Positions 50,572 through 58,610 of a DNA stretch of 64,000 nt are shown here, piece by piece. The notes below the pieces were generated by a model. It was given only the letters and a program-made list of their open reading frames with translations, was not told the DNA's origin and searched no databases. The stretch lies in assembly GCA_964521255.1 (NCBI GenBank), contig CAZFRM010000008.1, forward strand, positions 114,899-178,898, written 5' to 3'. Position 1 is the stretch's first letter. The number at the start of each line of letters is the position of its first letter. The stretch comes from ZC4RG29 sp964521255. GTDB taxonomy: Bacteria > Bacteroidota > Bacteroidia > Cytophagales > Cyclobacteriaceae. The position numbers and the translations under genes are program-made.

Positions 50572-51525
50572 TCATTTGCTCTTCAATATTTCGCTTAACA
50601 CAGCTTGCGCTGCCCACACACGGTTTCCCGCTTGCTGAACAACGAGTGAGTTTGGTCCATCGAGCACATCATCAGCGATCACAACATTTCTTCTTACCGG
50701 GAGACAGTGCATCACCTTGCCATTATTTGTCTGTGTAATTTTTGCGTTGGTGATCATCCAGGCCGGATCACTATTAATAATTTTGCCATACTCTTTTACC
50801 GACGACCAGTTTTTCACATATACATAATCGGCACCTTCAAGTGCTTTGCCCTGGTTATACTCAATCTTTGCGTTACCTGAAAATTTTTCATCCAGCTCAT
50901 ATCCTTCAGGGTGAGTTATCACAAAGTCAACATCATTCCATCCATTCATCCACTCTGCAAATGAATTAGGTACTGCTTGCGGCAATGCTTTCACATGCGG
51001 CGCCCAGGTCAATACCACTTTAGGTTTACGTTTTTCTTTAAACGTTTCTTTAATGGTTACAACATCTGCCAGACTTTGAAGAGGATGTAGTGTAGCGCTC
51101 TCCAAACTTACCACCGGTACACCCGCGTATTTTACAAACTGCCCGATGATGTGCTCACTATAATCTTCAGCTTTGTCTTTAAGCGAAGGAAAGGTTCTGA
51201 TGGAAAGTATATTGAAATATTGTCCGAGTACTGCTGCTGCTTCTTTAACGTGTTCCGTAGAATTGCCGTTCATTACAACACCATCACCGAATTCCAGTTG
51301 CCATCCTTCCTTATCTACATTAAAAACAACCACTTCCATTCCTAAATTTCTTGCCGCTATCTGAGTGCTTATGCGTGTACGCAGGCTTGGATTGAGGAAG
51401 AGCATTCCCAATGTTTTGCCAACACCGAGTTGATTATCCTTAAAAGGATTTTTTTTGTACGCCAATGCTTTATCAGCTAATACATTGAGGTTTGTGACAT
51501 CTTTAACAGAAAGAAAGTTTTTCAT
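50572..51525 (-). CDS. argF': N-acyl-L-ornithine carbamoyltransferase ArgF'
   Basis: 317-residue transcarbamylase that acts on acylated ornithine instead of free ornithine. The carbamoyl-phosphate motif FLNPSLRTRIS at 44-54 carries the family's S-L-R-T-R variant, and HCLPVRRNVVIADDVLDG is characteristic of this acyl-specific branch. In the Xanthomonas enzyme Glu92 and in Bacteroides Pro90 control whether acetyl- or succinyl-ornithine is used; by eye the equivalent residue here is Thr90 in NGNSTEHVKEAA. Downstream of it in the operon comes argB after 3 bp; upstream is the nucleotidyltransferase pair. Confidence 0.93.
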   Translation of the reverse strand: MKNFLSVKDVTNLNVLADKALAYKKNPFKDNQLGVGKTLGMLFLNPSLRTRISTQIAARNLGMEVVVFNVDKEGWQLEFGDGVVMNGNSTEHVKEAAAVLGQYFNILSIRTFPSLKDKAEDYSEHIIGQFVKYAGVPVVSLESATLHPLQSLADVVTIKETFKEKRKPKVVLTWAPHVKALPQAVPNSFAEWMNGWNDVDFVITHPEGYELDEKFSGNAKIEYNQGKALEGADYVYVKNWSSVKEYGKIINSDPAWMITNAKITQTNNGKVMHCLPVRRNVVIADDVLDGPNSLVVQQAGNRVWAAQAVLSEILKSK

Positions 51526-51532
51526 TCAACGT

Positions 51533-52012
51533 TTATTGCTTTTTGTTTATCCGTTCTTTTTTCTTCTTTTCAAGTTCTTCAATATCCAACCTGTCTTTTG
51601 GGCGATCCGTAGCTTTCTTAATTCTGATAAGGTCTCCATAACCTATAATCGAAACTTCAACGCCATCGATTTTTGTAATCAAAGCATTTTTTTTTGCGTC
51701 AGTGAAAGTTACACCACCAAGTATTCTGGGAAGAAACTCTATATCAACACCATAAACGGGAATTCTCAGAAATGTCTTTTTTGGATCAAAGATCATTTCT
51801 TTCAGTTGAGAAACATCCATTTTGAGATCCTCAAACGCAGCGATTATCTTTATAAAATTATCGTTTGTCGGCTTATACCAAAAATCAACATCATCTGTTG
51901 TTCTTGAAAAGCCATGATAAATAACGGCGAATCCTCCGACAACCAAATAGTCAACATGATGCTTGTTGAGCAACTTGCAGATAGTTGAAAAAACTTCCTT
52001 AATCGGTGTCAT
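51533..52012 (-). CDS. Nucleotidyltransferase-fold protein (toxin-antitoxin-like pair)
   Basis: 159-residue nucleotidyltransferase fold. VVGGFAVIYHGFSRTTDDVD matches the polymerase-beta GG..DxD motif, with Asp41/Asp43 and a third acid near Asp92 in GVDIEFLP. Related proteins are often described as DUF6036-like or AbiEii-like and paired with a small partner, which here is the 71-residue gene that overlaps its start by 14 bp. The pair is inserted between argD and argF'. Toxin activity is inferred only from context. Confidence 0.8.
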   Translation of the reverse strand: MTPIKEVFSTICKLLNKHHVDYLVVGGFAVIYHGFSRTTDDVDFWYKPTNDNFIKIIAAFEDLKMDVSQLKEMIFDPKKTFLRIPVYGVDIEFLPRILGGVTFTDAKKNALITKIDGVEVSIIGYGDLIRIKKATDRPKDRLDIEELEKKKKERINKKQ

Positions 52013-52214
52013 CTTTAAAGTGAAGTTCTATCCAAGGAAGATTGTCCTTACCGGCTGATGTTAGTTTTTTATTTGGTGAAAATGCTATTGCCAAATCAAT
52101 GAGCTGAAAAGCTATATCCAATCGCTGCTCAGGAGTCATATTCATTCTTTCCTTCATTTGAGCTTCGTGCATGGCGTCAATGTTATCAAATATTTCTATT
52201 CGCATCATAATCAA
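51999..52214 (-). CDS. Small partner of the nucleotidyltransferase
   Basis: 71-residue acidic protein, MRIEIFDNIDAMHEAQMKER then TPEQRLDIAFQLIDLAIAFS, ending WIELHFKDDTD. It overlaps the nucleotidyltransferase start by 14 bp on the same strand, the arrangement of two-gene antitoxin systems. The family is not recognised beyond that; it may serve as an antitoxin. An ATG at residue 4 (52205) could be the start. Confidence 0.65.
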   Translation of the reverse strand: MIMMRIEIFDNIDAMHEAQMKERMNMTPEQRLDIAFQLIDLAIAFSPNKKLTSAGKDNLPWIELHFKDDTD

Positions 52215-52252
52215 AAGTACAAATTAATTTAAACAGACTCCATTGCAAAATA

Positions 52253-53386
52253 TTAAACTACCACTTCCTTCAGCTGTTCTTTGAAAGCTTCCAAAAAGAT
52301 ATTTGCCTCTTCCTTCGTCATTGCCAGTGAGGGCAATAACCGGATTACATTCGGCTTCGCTTCACCCGTGAAGATATGATGATTATGAAGGAGATTACTC
52401 CGAACGGTTTTAAGATTCTCCGGCAGATCAATTCCTATCATCAATCCCCTGCCTCTCAGCTCATTTATATTTGTAAATGATTTAAGCTCTTCCAAAATGT
52501 ATGATCCAATTTCCAAGGCATTTTCAACCAGTCTTTCCTTTTCTATTACTTCCAACACAGAAAGACCAGCGGCTGCAGCGAGGTAATTTCCACCAAACGT
52601 TGTTCCTAACATTCCACTCCACGGTTTAATATCCGGATGAATCAACACTCCTCCTATCGGGAATCCATTACCCATCCCTTTCGCCATAGTGATAAGGTGT
52701 GGTTTAATACCTGCATATTGATGTGCAAAGAATTTTCCTGTTCTTCCATAACCCGATTGAATTTCATCGAGTATCAACAGTGAATTATTTTCAGCGCATT
52801 TCCTCTCAATAAATTTCAGAAATGAATCCGCGGGTACCTGGATACCACCAACACCCTGAATGCCTTCAATAATCACAGCAGCAACATCCCTATCAAGTGC
52901 ATTAGATAATGCCGTTTCATCATTCATGGGAAGAAAAACTATTTCGTGTCCTGCATTAAACGGAGCAACAATTTTCGGATTATCTGTCGCTGCTACCGCA
53001 CCAGATGTTCTTCCGTGAAAAGATTTCTTGAAAGCAATAATTTTCTTTCGGCCTGTAATGAAGCTCGCCACTTTCAATGCATTTTCATTTGCTTCTGCTC
53101 CCGAGTTGCAAAGAAATAGTTGGTAGTTGTCATAGCCTGAAACTTGTCCCAGCTTCTCAGCAAACTTTACTTGCAAAGGATTTTGAACACTGTTGGAATA
53201 GAATCCAATTTTATTCAATTGATCGGTAAGCGTCTTAACATAATGCGGATGACTGTGACCTATAGAAATCACAGCATGGCCACCATACAGATCAAGATAT
53301 TTTTCTCCTTTATCATCCCACAGCCAACTGCCTTGAGCTTTAACGGGTGTGATGTTGAAAAGTGGATATACGTCGAATAGTTTCAT
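52253..53386 (-). CDS. argD: Acylornithine aminotransferase ArgD
   Basis: 377-residue PLP aminotransferase of subgroup III. Lys236 in TMAKGMGNGFPIG is the PLP lysine; LLILDEIQSGYGRTGKFFA (~203-221) and FLCNSGAEANENALK (~91-105) are signature motifs. In the acylated pathway it converts N-acylglutamate semialdehyde to N-acylornithine. It is read from the same strand as the nucleotidyltransferase pair, whose gene starts 38 bp downstream. Confidence 0.94.
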   Translation of the reverse strand: MKLFDVYPLFNITPVKAQGSWLWDDKGEKYLDLYGGHAVISIGHSHPHYVKTLTDQLNKIGFYSNSVQNPLQVKFAEKLGQVSGYDNYQLFLCNSGAEANENALKVASFITGRKKIIAFKKSFHGRTSGAVAATDNPKIVAPFNAGHEIVFLPMNDETALSNALDRDVAAVIIEGIQGVGGIQVPADSFLKFIERKCAENNSLLILDEIQSGYGRTGKFFAHQYAGIKPHLITMAKGMGNGFPIGGVLIHPDIKPWSGMLGTTFGGNYLAAAAGLSVLEVIEKERLVENALEIGSYILEELKSFTNINELRGRGLMIGIDLPENLKTVRSNLLHNHHIFTGEAKPNVIRLLPSLAMTKEEANIFLEAFKEQLKEVVV

Positions 53387-53405
53387 ATTAATATTTTTTT
53401 AGTTT

Positions 53406-53487
53406 ACCCCTAAATCCCCTAAAGGGGACTAAGAGATACTAATACGTAAGCACTCACATTCAAGTCCCCTTTAGGGGATTTAGGGGT
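53406..53487. repeat. 25-bp perfect inverted repeat between argC and argD
   Basis: ACCCCTAAATCCCCTAAAGG (first part of a 25-base arm at 53406-53430) is complemented perfectly at 53463-53487. It is a long hairpin whose loop is about 32 bases. It belongs to the CCCTAAAGGG family. It could attenuate or stabilise the message between argC and argD. Confidence 0.85.
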
Positions 53488-53490
53488 GGG

Positions 53491-54468
53491 TCAAAAAACT
53501 ATACTCTTCAATTTCAACCCCGCCGTCTCCTCCAGCCCGCACATCAAATTCATGTTCTGCACAGCCTGACCGGAAGCACCTTTTACTAAATTATCAACCG
53601 CTGAATGGATAACAAGTTTATCTCCCTCCTTCTCCAAATTCAGTAAACATTTATTTGTATTCACTACTTGCTTAAGATCAATGGTGTCATCGGATACAAT
53701 TGTAAAAGGCTGACCGTGATAAAAGTCTTTGTACAATTTTCGCAGCTCTTCAAGTGATCTATCGACCGTTACTGTTGAGCTTACAAAAATTCCCCTTGTA
53801 AAATCTCCACGCCAGGGAACAAAATTGATTGCACCACGATAAGAAGGATGAAGTTGTTTTAAGGAACGGTTAATTTCTTTCAAATGCTGATGCGTCAAAG
53901 TTTTGTACGCAGAGATGTTGTTTGCCCGCCACGTAAAGTGAGTGGTGTCCTGAAGTTTTTGACCAGCGCCGGTTGAACCAGTAATACCTGTAGAATAAAC
54001 TTCACCCAATAATCCCGCTTTAGCCAGGGGTAGTAATCCTAGTTGTAATCCGGTAGCAAAACATCCTGGATTAGCAATGTTATTTGCATTCTTAATCGCT
54101 GAATGATTCAACTCTGGTAAGCCGTAAATAAACTCACGTCCATTTACAGATTCACCTAAACGAAAATCCTGACTTAAATCAATGATCTTAACAGAAGCTT
54201 TGATGGAATATTCCTCCAAAAATTTCTTACTCTCACCATGGCCCAGACAAAGGAACATCACATCAACATCCTGATGAATGGTGTCCGTAAATTTCAAATC
54301 TGTTTCCCCGATCAAATCTTCGTGCGCCGAGTATAACGGATTTCCTGCATTGCTCCTGCTATGAACTGACGTCAACTCAACATTCGGATGATTCAACAAC
54401 AACCGAATAGTTTCCCCACCCGTGTAACCAGCGCCACCGATAATGCCTGCTTTTATTTTTTTTGTCAT
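53491..54468 (-). CDS. argC: N-acyl-gamma-glutamyl-phosphate reductase ArgC
   Basis: 325-residue NADPH-dependent reductase. The NADP motif MTKKIKAGIIGGAGYTGGET starts the protein and the active-site Cys136 lies in NPGCFATG. The start at 54468 is the family's normal start; the frame upstream through TTGCCTACTGCC repeat sequence is unlikely to be coding. Its stop lies just before the long hairpin. Confidence 0.93.
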   Translation of the reverse strand: MTKKIKAGIIGGAGYTGGETIRLLLNHPNVELTSVHSRSNAGNPLYSAHEDLIGETDLKFTDTIHQDVDVMFLCLGHGESKKFLEEYSIKASVKIIDLSQDFRLGESVNGREFIYGLPELNHSAIKNANNIANPGCFATGLQLGLLPLAKAGLLGEVYSTGITGSTGAGQKLQDTTHFTWRANNISAYKTLTHQHLKEINRSLKQLHPSYRGAINFVPWRGDFTRGIFVSSTVTVDRSLEELRKLYKDFYHGQPFTIVSDDTIDLKQVVNTNKCLLNLEKEGDKLVIHSAVDNLVKGASGQAVQNMNLMCGLEETAGLKLKSIVF

Positions 54469-54488
54469 CACTAATCTTTTTGAAAAGG

Positions 54489-54545
54489 TTTGCCCACTGC
54501 CTATTGCCCATTTGCCTACTGTTCCTTGCCTACTGCCCTTGCCCA
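54489..54545. repeat. TTGCCTACTGCC-type stutter at the end of argG
   Basis: TTGCCCACTGCCTATTGCCC and TTGCCTACTG, TTGCCTACTGCCC units between argG and argC. The stop codon TAG of argG (54530-54532, minus strand) and its last residues GQGQ are written in this repeat. Confidence 0.75.
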
Positions 54546-55744
54546 CTCTCCCCCGTGCTTTCTTCCACTTGATGATAAATCATCGTCTGGTTGCCAAATA
54601 TTTTTGAGAATCCGCGAACATCATCTCCTGTCCAACCTAAATTCATCTCGCCGTACTTTCCAAACTTGGATGACATCAAATCATATTTTGATTCAATGCC
54701 CATAACCTGGAAGCGATAAGGATAAAGCTGAACATGTACATCACCTGTAACATGCTTCTGCGTGCTGGTGAGAAATGCTTCAATGTCGCGCATAACGGGA
54801 TCAAGATATTGGCCTTCGTGCAACCAGTTGCCATAGAACTGTGCGAGCTGATCTTTCCAACTCAGTTGCCATTTCGTAAGCACATGTTTCTCCAAAGCAT
54901 GATGCGCTTTCAACACAATCATTGGTGCCGCTGCTTCAAATCCAACTCGTCCCTTTATTCCGATGATAGTATCACCGACGTGAATGTCTCTTCCGATAGC
55001 AAAGGGCCCGGCGATGGATTGCAAATATTGAATTGCATCTGCAGGATGATCGAACGACTTATCATTCACTTTTCTCAACTCACCTTTCTCAAAATTCAAA
55101 ACGACTTTTTCACTTTCCTTTTTTTCCAATTGAGTGGGATATGCCGTCTCCGGTAACATGCCAAGTGAGTTCAATGTTTCCTTCCCGCCTACCGAGGTAC
55201 CCCAAATTCCTTTATTAATAGAGTACATCGCTTTGTCAAAATTCATTTGTACACCTTTTGCCTTCAGGAAGCTGATCTCTTCTTCACGGGAAAGTTTCAT
55301 GTCGCGGATCGGTGTAATGATCTCCATTGAGGGAATAAGAATGTGAAAGATCATATCAAATCTCACCTGGTCATTTCCGGCCCCGGTACTTCCATGCGCT
55401 ACTGCATCGGCCTTTAGTTCTTTCGCATAGTTTGCTACTGCTAAGGCTTGTGACATTCGTTCAGCGCTTACACTTAATGGATAGGTGTTGTTCTTCAACG
55501 TATTCCCATAGATAAGATATCGGATTACCTTATCGTAGTAGTTCTTTGTTTCATCCACATTCTTGTGAGAGACAACACCTAATGACAGCGCACGTTTTTC
55601 AATCTCCTTCAATTCTTCAGGCGTGAATCCACCTGTGTTCACTGTGATGGTGTGAACTTCATATCCTTTTTCTTCACCTAAATATTTGACGCAGTAGGAT
55701 GTATCCAGGCCACCACTGAATGCGAGTACAACTCTTTTTTTCAT
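54530..55744 (-). CDS. argG: Argininosuccinate synthase ArgG
   Basis: 404-residue enzyme that joins citrulline and aspartate with ATP. LAFSGGLDTSYCVKYL is the P-loop-type PPi motif near the N-terminus; AHGSTGAGNDQVRFD and SVGGKETLNS follow. The start at ATG 55744 gives MKKRVVLAFSGG; a second in-frame ATG two codons earlier exists. The C-terminal ~10 residues beyond EESTGES match the repeat, not the family. It is downstream of the GNAT gene in the cluster. Confidence 0.95.
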   Translation of the reverse strand: MKKRVVLAFSGGLDTSYCVKYLGEEKGYEVHTITVNTGGFTPEELKEIEKRALSLGVVSHKNVDETKNYYDKVIRYLIYGNTLKNNTYPLSVSAERMSQALAVANYAKELKADAVAHGSTGAGNDQVRFDMIFHILIPSMEIITPIRDMKLSREEEISFLKAKGVQMNFDKAMYSINKGIWGTSVGGKETLNSLGMLPETAYPTQLEKKESEKVVLNFEKGELRKVNDKSFDHPADAIQYLQSIAGPFAIGRDIHVGDTIIGIKGRVGFEAAAPMIVLKAHHALEKHVLTKWQLSWKDQLAQFYGNWLHEGQYLDPVMRDIEAFLTSTQKHVTGDVHVQLYPYRFQVMGIESKYDLMSSKFGKYGEMNLGWTGDDVRGFSKIFGNQTMIYHQVEESTGESGQGQ

Positions 55745-55849
55745 AAACAAATAAACTTAAAGCAGAAAGCCGTTTGCTTCGGGCTTCAGCTATTCTTGCT
55801 TTGATTAAAATTTTTTAAAATTTAAGGATCAAAAGTAGAATGGAAAGAG

Positions 55850-55950
55850 CTAAGGTCAAAGCTTAAAGTTCAAGGTTCAAAGTTTAAGGTTAAGTTCCTC
55901 AACTTTTTGCTTTTCGCTTTAAGCCTGCCTGCAGCAAGCAGACTTTAAGC
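55850..55950. repeat. AGTTCAAGGTTC / TTTAAGC stutter
   Basis: Non-coding spacer with GGTCAAAGCTTAAAGTTCAA and GGTTCAAAGTTTAAGGTTAA, then CTTTTTGCTTTTCGCTTT and a GCCTGCCTGCAGCAAGCAG palindrome, upstream of argG and after the GNAT stop. It is an instance of the TTTAAAC/AAAGC spacer class. Confidence 0.7.
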
Positions 55951-55952
55951 TT

Positions 55953-56723
55953 TCACCACAGTGAAAATCCGAACAGCGTAAATTTACGATCAGATTTACT
56001 GGGGTCAGCAGTGCCGCTTTTCTTAAGGCCCTTGATCATGACGAATTGTTTATAACGAACCCATCGTTCAAACAGCTTAAGGTTGCCTTTAAGATCGCGC
56101 TTGCGTCGTTTCCGAAGTTTGCCGGTACGTGTTACCTCCGTTGAACTTTTCTTTGGCTCCTCGACAACCTTTGGAGTTTCGTCAAGAGCAGGGTCATACA
56201 ACATGGCCGTACAAAGACAGTTTTTCCGTTCCTTCATTGTCAGTATGTCAAAGTTGACACAGCTCCGGCATCCTTTCCAGAATTCTTCATCGATGGTAAG
56301 CTCTGAATAGGTCACAGGTTTGTAGCCAAGACTGGAGTTGATTTTCATGACTGCCAGGCCGGTGGTAAGACCAAATATTTTTGCGTCGGGATATTTCTTT
56401 CGCGATAGCTCAAAGACTTTCTTTTTAATTTCCTTCGCTACACCTGTACCGCGGAAGGTGGGTGAAACAATCAATCCGGAGTTGGCCACATATTTTTCAT
56501 GTTGCCATGCTTCGATGTAGCAAAAGCCTACCCACTCGCCATTCTTGGTAATGGCGATGACGGCTTTTCCTTCGTCCATCTTCATTTGAATATAGTCAGG
56601 CGTACGTTTGGCAATACCGGTACCGCGCGCTTTCGCTGACTCTGCCATCTCGTTTACAATGGTATCTGCATAATGTTTGTCATCTGAGGTAGCTGCCCTG
56701 ACGATGATATTTGAATTTTCCAA
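55953..56723 (-). CDS. GNAT N-acetyltransferase at the head of the arginine cluster
   Basis: 256-residue acyltransferase of the GNAT family. The acetyl-CoA loop LIVSPTFRGTGVAKEIKKKV has the RGTGVA core at 91-96. Two Cys pairs, GCRSC (152 and 155) and NCLC (169 and 171), could bind a metal and are not typical of plain GNATs. The last ~75 residues are basic (KLRKRRKRDLKGNLK) and may bind nucleic acid or a protein. It is the first gene of the arginine cluster and is the best candidate in the window for the glutamate acyltransferase needed to start the pathway. Its TGA lies inside the AAAGC stutter. Confidence 0.8.
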   Translation of the reverse strand: MENSNIIVRAATSDDKHYADTIVNEMAESAKARGTGIAKRTPDYIQMKMDEGKAVIAITKNGEWVGFCYIEAWQHEKYVANSGLIVSPTFRGTGVAKEIKKKVFELSRKKYPDAKIFGLTTGLAVMKINSSLGYKPVTYSELTIDEEFWKGCRSCVNFDILTMKERKNCLCTAMLYDPALDETPKVVEEPKKSSTEVTRTGKLRKRRKRDLKGNLKLFERWVRYKQFVMIKGLKKSGTADPSKSDRKFTLFGFSLW

Positions 56724-57231
56724 TTTACTTCAACGTGTTATTAAGTGTAAGAAATTTAAAACTGTGCCGTAAGCACTTCAGGCGCAAGCATCCTGGATGC
56801 TCCGCTTTCTCACAAGGGATTCCGTGATGGAGATATCAAATACGCGCGATACGCGCAGGGCGAGGTCGTGTAGTCACCGGGCATGCAATGGCATGTAAGA
56901 ACTGAAAAGTTCTAAGCGATTCTTGAGCAGAAGTATCTGCAAATCTGGTGATCGTTGTTTTCAATTTCTTTAAATCAGTTTATCGGTTAAAGAAAATGCA
57001 TTTGGTTTATAGAATGCAAAATTAAACGATAAAGTTTGGATTTCGATAATAAAAACTATACCAAGTTTAAAAATATTTTTTTGGCAAGCTAACGGTGATT
57101 AGTAAAGCGGAAAGCTTAAAGCCTAAAGCTAAAAGCCAGAGAGTTCTAATTTCAAAGTTTTCGTCTTGAGCTTAAGGGGCACTGGAATTTATGAGCAACT
57201 TACTTTCAGCTTTAAGCTTTCCGCTTTCCGC
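56724..57231. other. Gene-free interval upstream of the arginine cluster with a 19-bp inverted repeat
   Basis: About 508 bp without a supported gene. It must contain the promoter of the arginine cluster: CAAAATTA on the plus strand at about 57020 would be a minus-strand TAnnTTTG box, but no -33 partner was found. AAAGCGGAAAGCTTAAAGC at 57104-57122 pairs perfectly with 57209-57227, just after the PorP stop. No gene-like frame of good quality was found. Confidence 0.6.
57104..57227. repeat. 19-bp inverted repeat of AAAGC units
   Basis: Arms AAAGCGGAAAGCTTAAAGC and its exact complement, separated by 86 bp. The right arm touches the PorP/SprF stop codon (TGA at 57232-57234). Confidence 0.8.
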
Positions 57232-58317
57232 TCAAAAATCAGGGCACGGTATGATCATCTTATCTGGCGGTGGCTTGCGTGGGTTGCGCATAGGCCAGGT
57301 GTATATGAGACTGAATTCATGAGCTCCTCCGGCGCCGATGCCAAGTTCGGAGATGGTGTAATCAAAGCTGTAACCAATGGTGAGCCCGTCGCGGTTGCCG
57401 TTCTTATCCTTCCCCCCGATCTTTGTGAAGCCGATGAGAAGAACAATTGACTCATTGTTGGGATAGTCGTTCACCTTCTTGAAAGGAACACCGCGGTACC
57501 ATGTTCCCAATACAAGGGGTTCAAATGTAAAGTACAAACCCAGATCCAACTGGTCGAACGCCCCCTGGTGACGGTATTGAAAAGCGGGAGAAATACTTCG
57601 CTCAGAATTTCTGGCATAAACTCCGCTCCCGGTTACACCGGGGCGTAAAGGAAACTTAAATCCTCCGTGCACGGATAGCTTGAGAGGAAGAGGGGCATCT
57701 TCATCAATGATGGACTGATTAGGTTGAGTAAGATGAAACGCGGCTACGCCAAGCCATGCTCTTGGTGTAAAGAGTAATCCGCCAAGAGAGAGATCAACAA
57801 ATGACTTTTTGAAATCAGTGTTGAACACTTCGGCGGTAGTGGGATTTATAAAATCACCGGTAGCCGGATCATACTGATCGCCGAAAGTCAGCCGGCTGAA
57901 GTTAACATCTCTGCTAAAATACGCCACCTGGAAGCCCGGCCTGAAACCTATGTTTTTCGTTATTTTTAACTCGTAAGAATATTGCAGGCCAACACTTAAC
58001 GAACGGAGACCGGCAAGTCCTTCACGGTCTTGTGTCAGGATGAAACCAACACCACTCTTTTTATCTTCGATGAAGTAATCAAAGTAAACGGAAGTGGTGT
58101 TAAAGTTCGCATCGATGGATGGCCATTGATTGCGATAGTTCAAACCCGCACGTGCCTGGCCGGTAGAACCCGTCATGGCAGGATTCAAATATAATGGCGC
58201 TGCATAAAACTGAGAGAATTGGGGATCCTGAGCAGTTACCGCACCTCCATACAAGAGCATTAAGACATTAAAAAGCAGGATAACCCTGTACATCAACGTT
58301 GATTTTCGATTGTCCAA
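57232..58317 (-). CDS. PorP/SprF family type IX secretion outer-membrane protein
   Basis: 361-residue outer-membrane beta-barrel of the PorP/SprF family. The signal peptide ends TAQ and is followed by the family's DPQFSQFYAAPLYLNPAMTG motif, then repeated amphipathic strands and a WYRGVPFKK segment. These proteins help secrete or anchor type B cargo such as SprB. The divergent gene encodes such a cargo. The start could also be the ATG at 58293. The last residues, IPCPDF, lead straight into the AAAGC repeat. Confidence 0.93.
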   Translation of the reverse strand: MDNRKSTLMYRVILLFNVLMLLYGGAVTAQDPQFSQFYAAPLYLNPAMTGSTGQARAGLNYRNQWPSIDANFNTTSVYFDYFIEDKKSGVGFILTQDREGLAGLRSLSVGLQYSYELKITKNIGFRPGFQVAYFSRDVNFSRLTFGDQYDPATGDFINPTTAEVFNTDFKKSFVDLSLGGLLFTPRAWLGVAAFHLTQPNQSIIDEDAPLPLKLSVHGGFKFPLRPGVTGSGVYARNSERSISPAFQYRHQGAFDQLDLGLYFTFEPLVLGTWYRGVPFKKVNDYPNNESIVLLIGFTKIGGKDKNGNRDGLTIGYSFDYTISELGIGAGGAHEFSLIYTWPMRNPRKPPPDKMIIPCPDF

Positions 58318-58504
58318 TCAAAGCAAATTAACGGTATAAATAAAACTTTAAAAAATTAAATATCCACGAACCGCATTTATAACCAGTTGATCATGGATGT
58401 GAAATTTCAATTATAACATATGAAATAATTTGAATTCGCCCCTTTTCCTGTTCTTAACGTTATTTTATGACAAATTGTATACTTTCGTGGAACTTGGGCG
58501 TTTT

Positions 58505-58592
58505 AAAAATAATTAGCGAACGTGCTGATTAGCCGATTAGCGAATTCGGTTCACCCGCTAACCGACAAATTGGCTAAATAGCTAATTGATTA
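58505..58592. repeat. GATTAGCGAA/GCTAATTG stutter upstream of the giant gene
   Basis: AATTAGCGAACGTGCTGATT, AGCCGATTAGCGAATTCGG then CTAAATAGCTAATTGATTAA. Imperfect palindromic units fill the spacer just ahead of the CHU_C gene. The rest of the 293-bp interval is AT-rich, and TACTTTCG at about 58478 is a weak -7-like box. Confidence 0.6.
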
Positions 58593-58610
58593 ACAGTGAA
58601 GAAAATAGTC

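Noticed and set aside
53987..54015. Possible tRNA or small RNA structure in argC region
   Set aside because: Only short GC stems inside a conserved coding frame; no tRNA arms were found anywhere in the window.
54469..54546. 26-codon N-terminal extension of argC
   Set aside because: Lies in the TTGCCTACTGCC stutter and before the conserved MTKKIKAGIIGG start.
56724..57103. Possible structured RNA or ArgR operators upstream of the arginine cluster
   Set aside because: No recognisable riboswitch or paired operator sequence could be assigned by eye.
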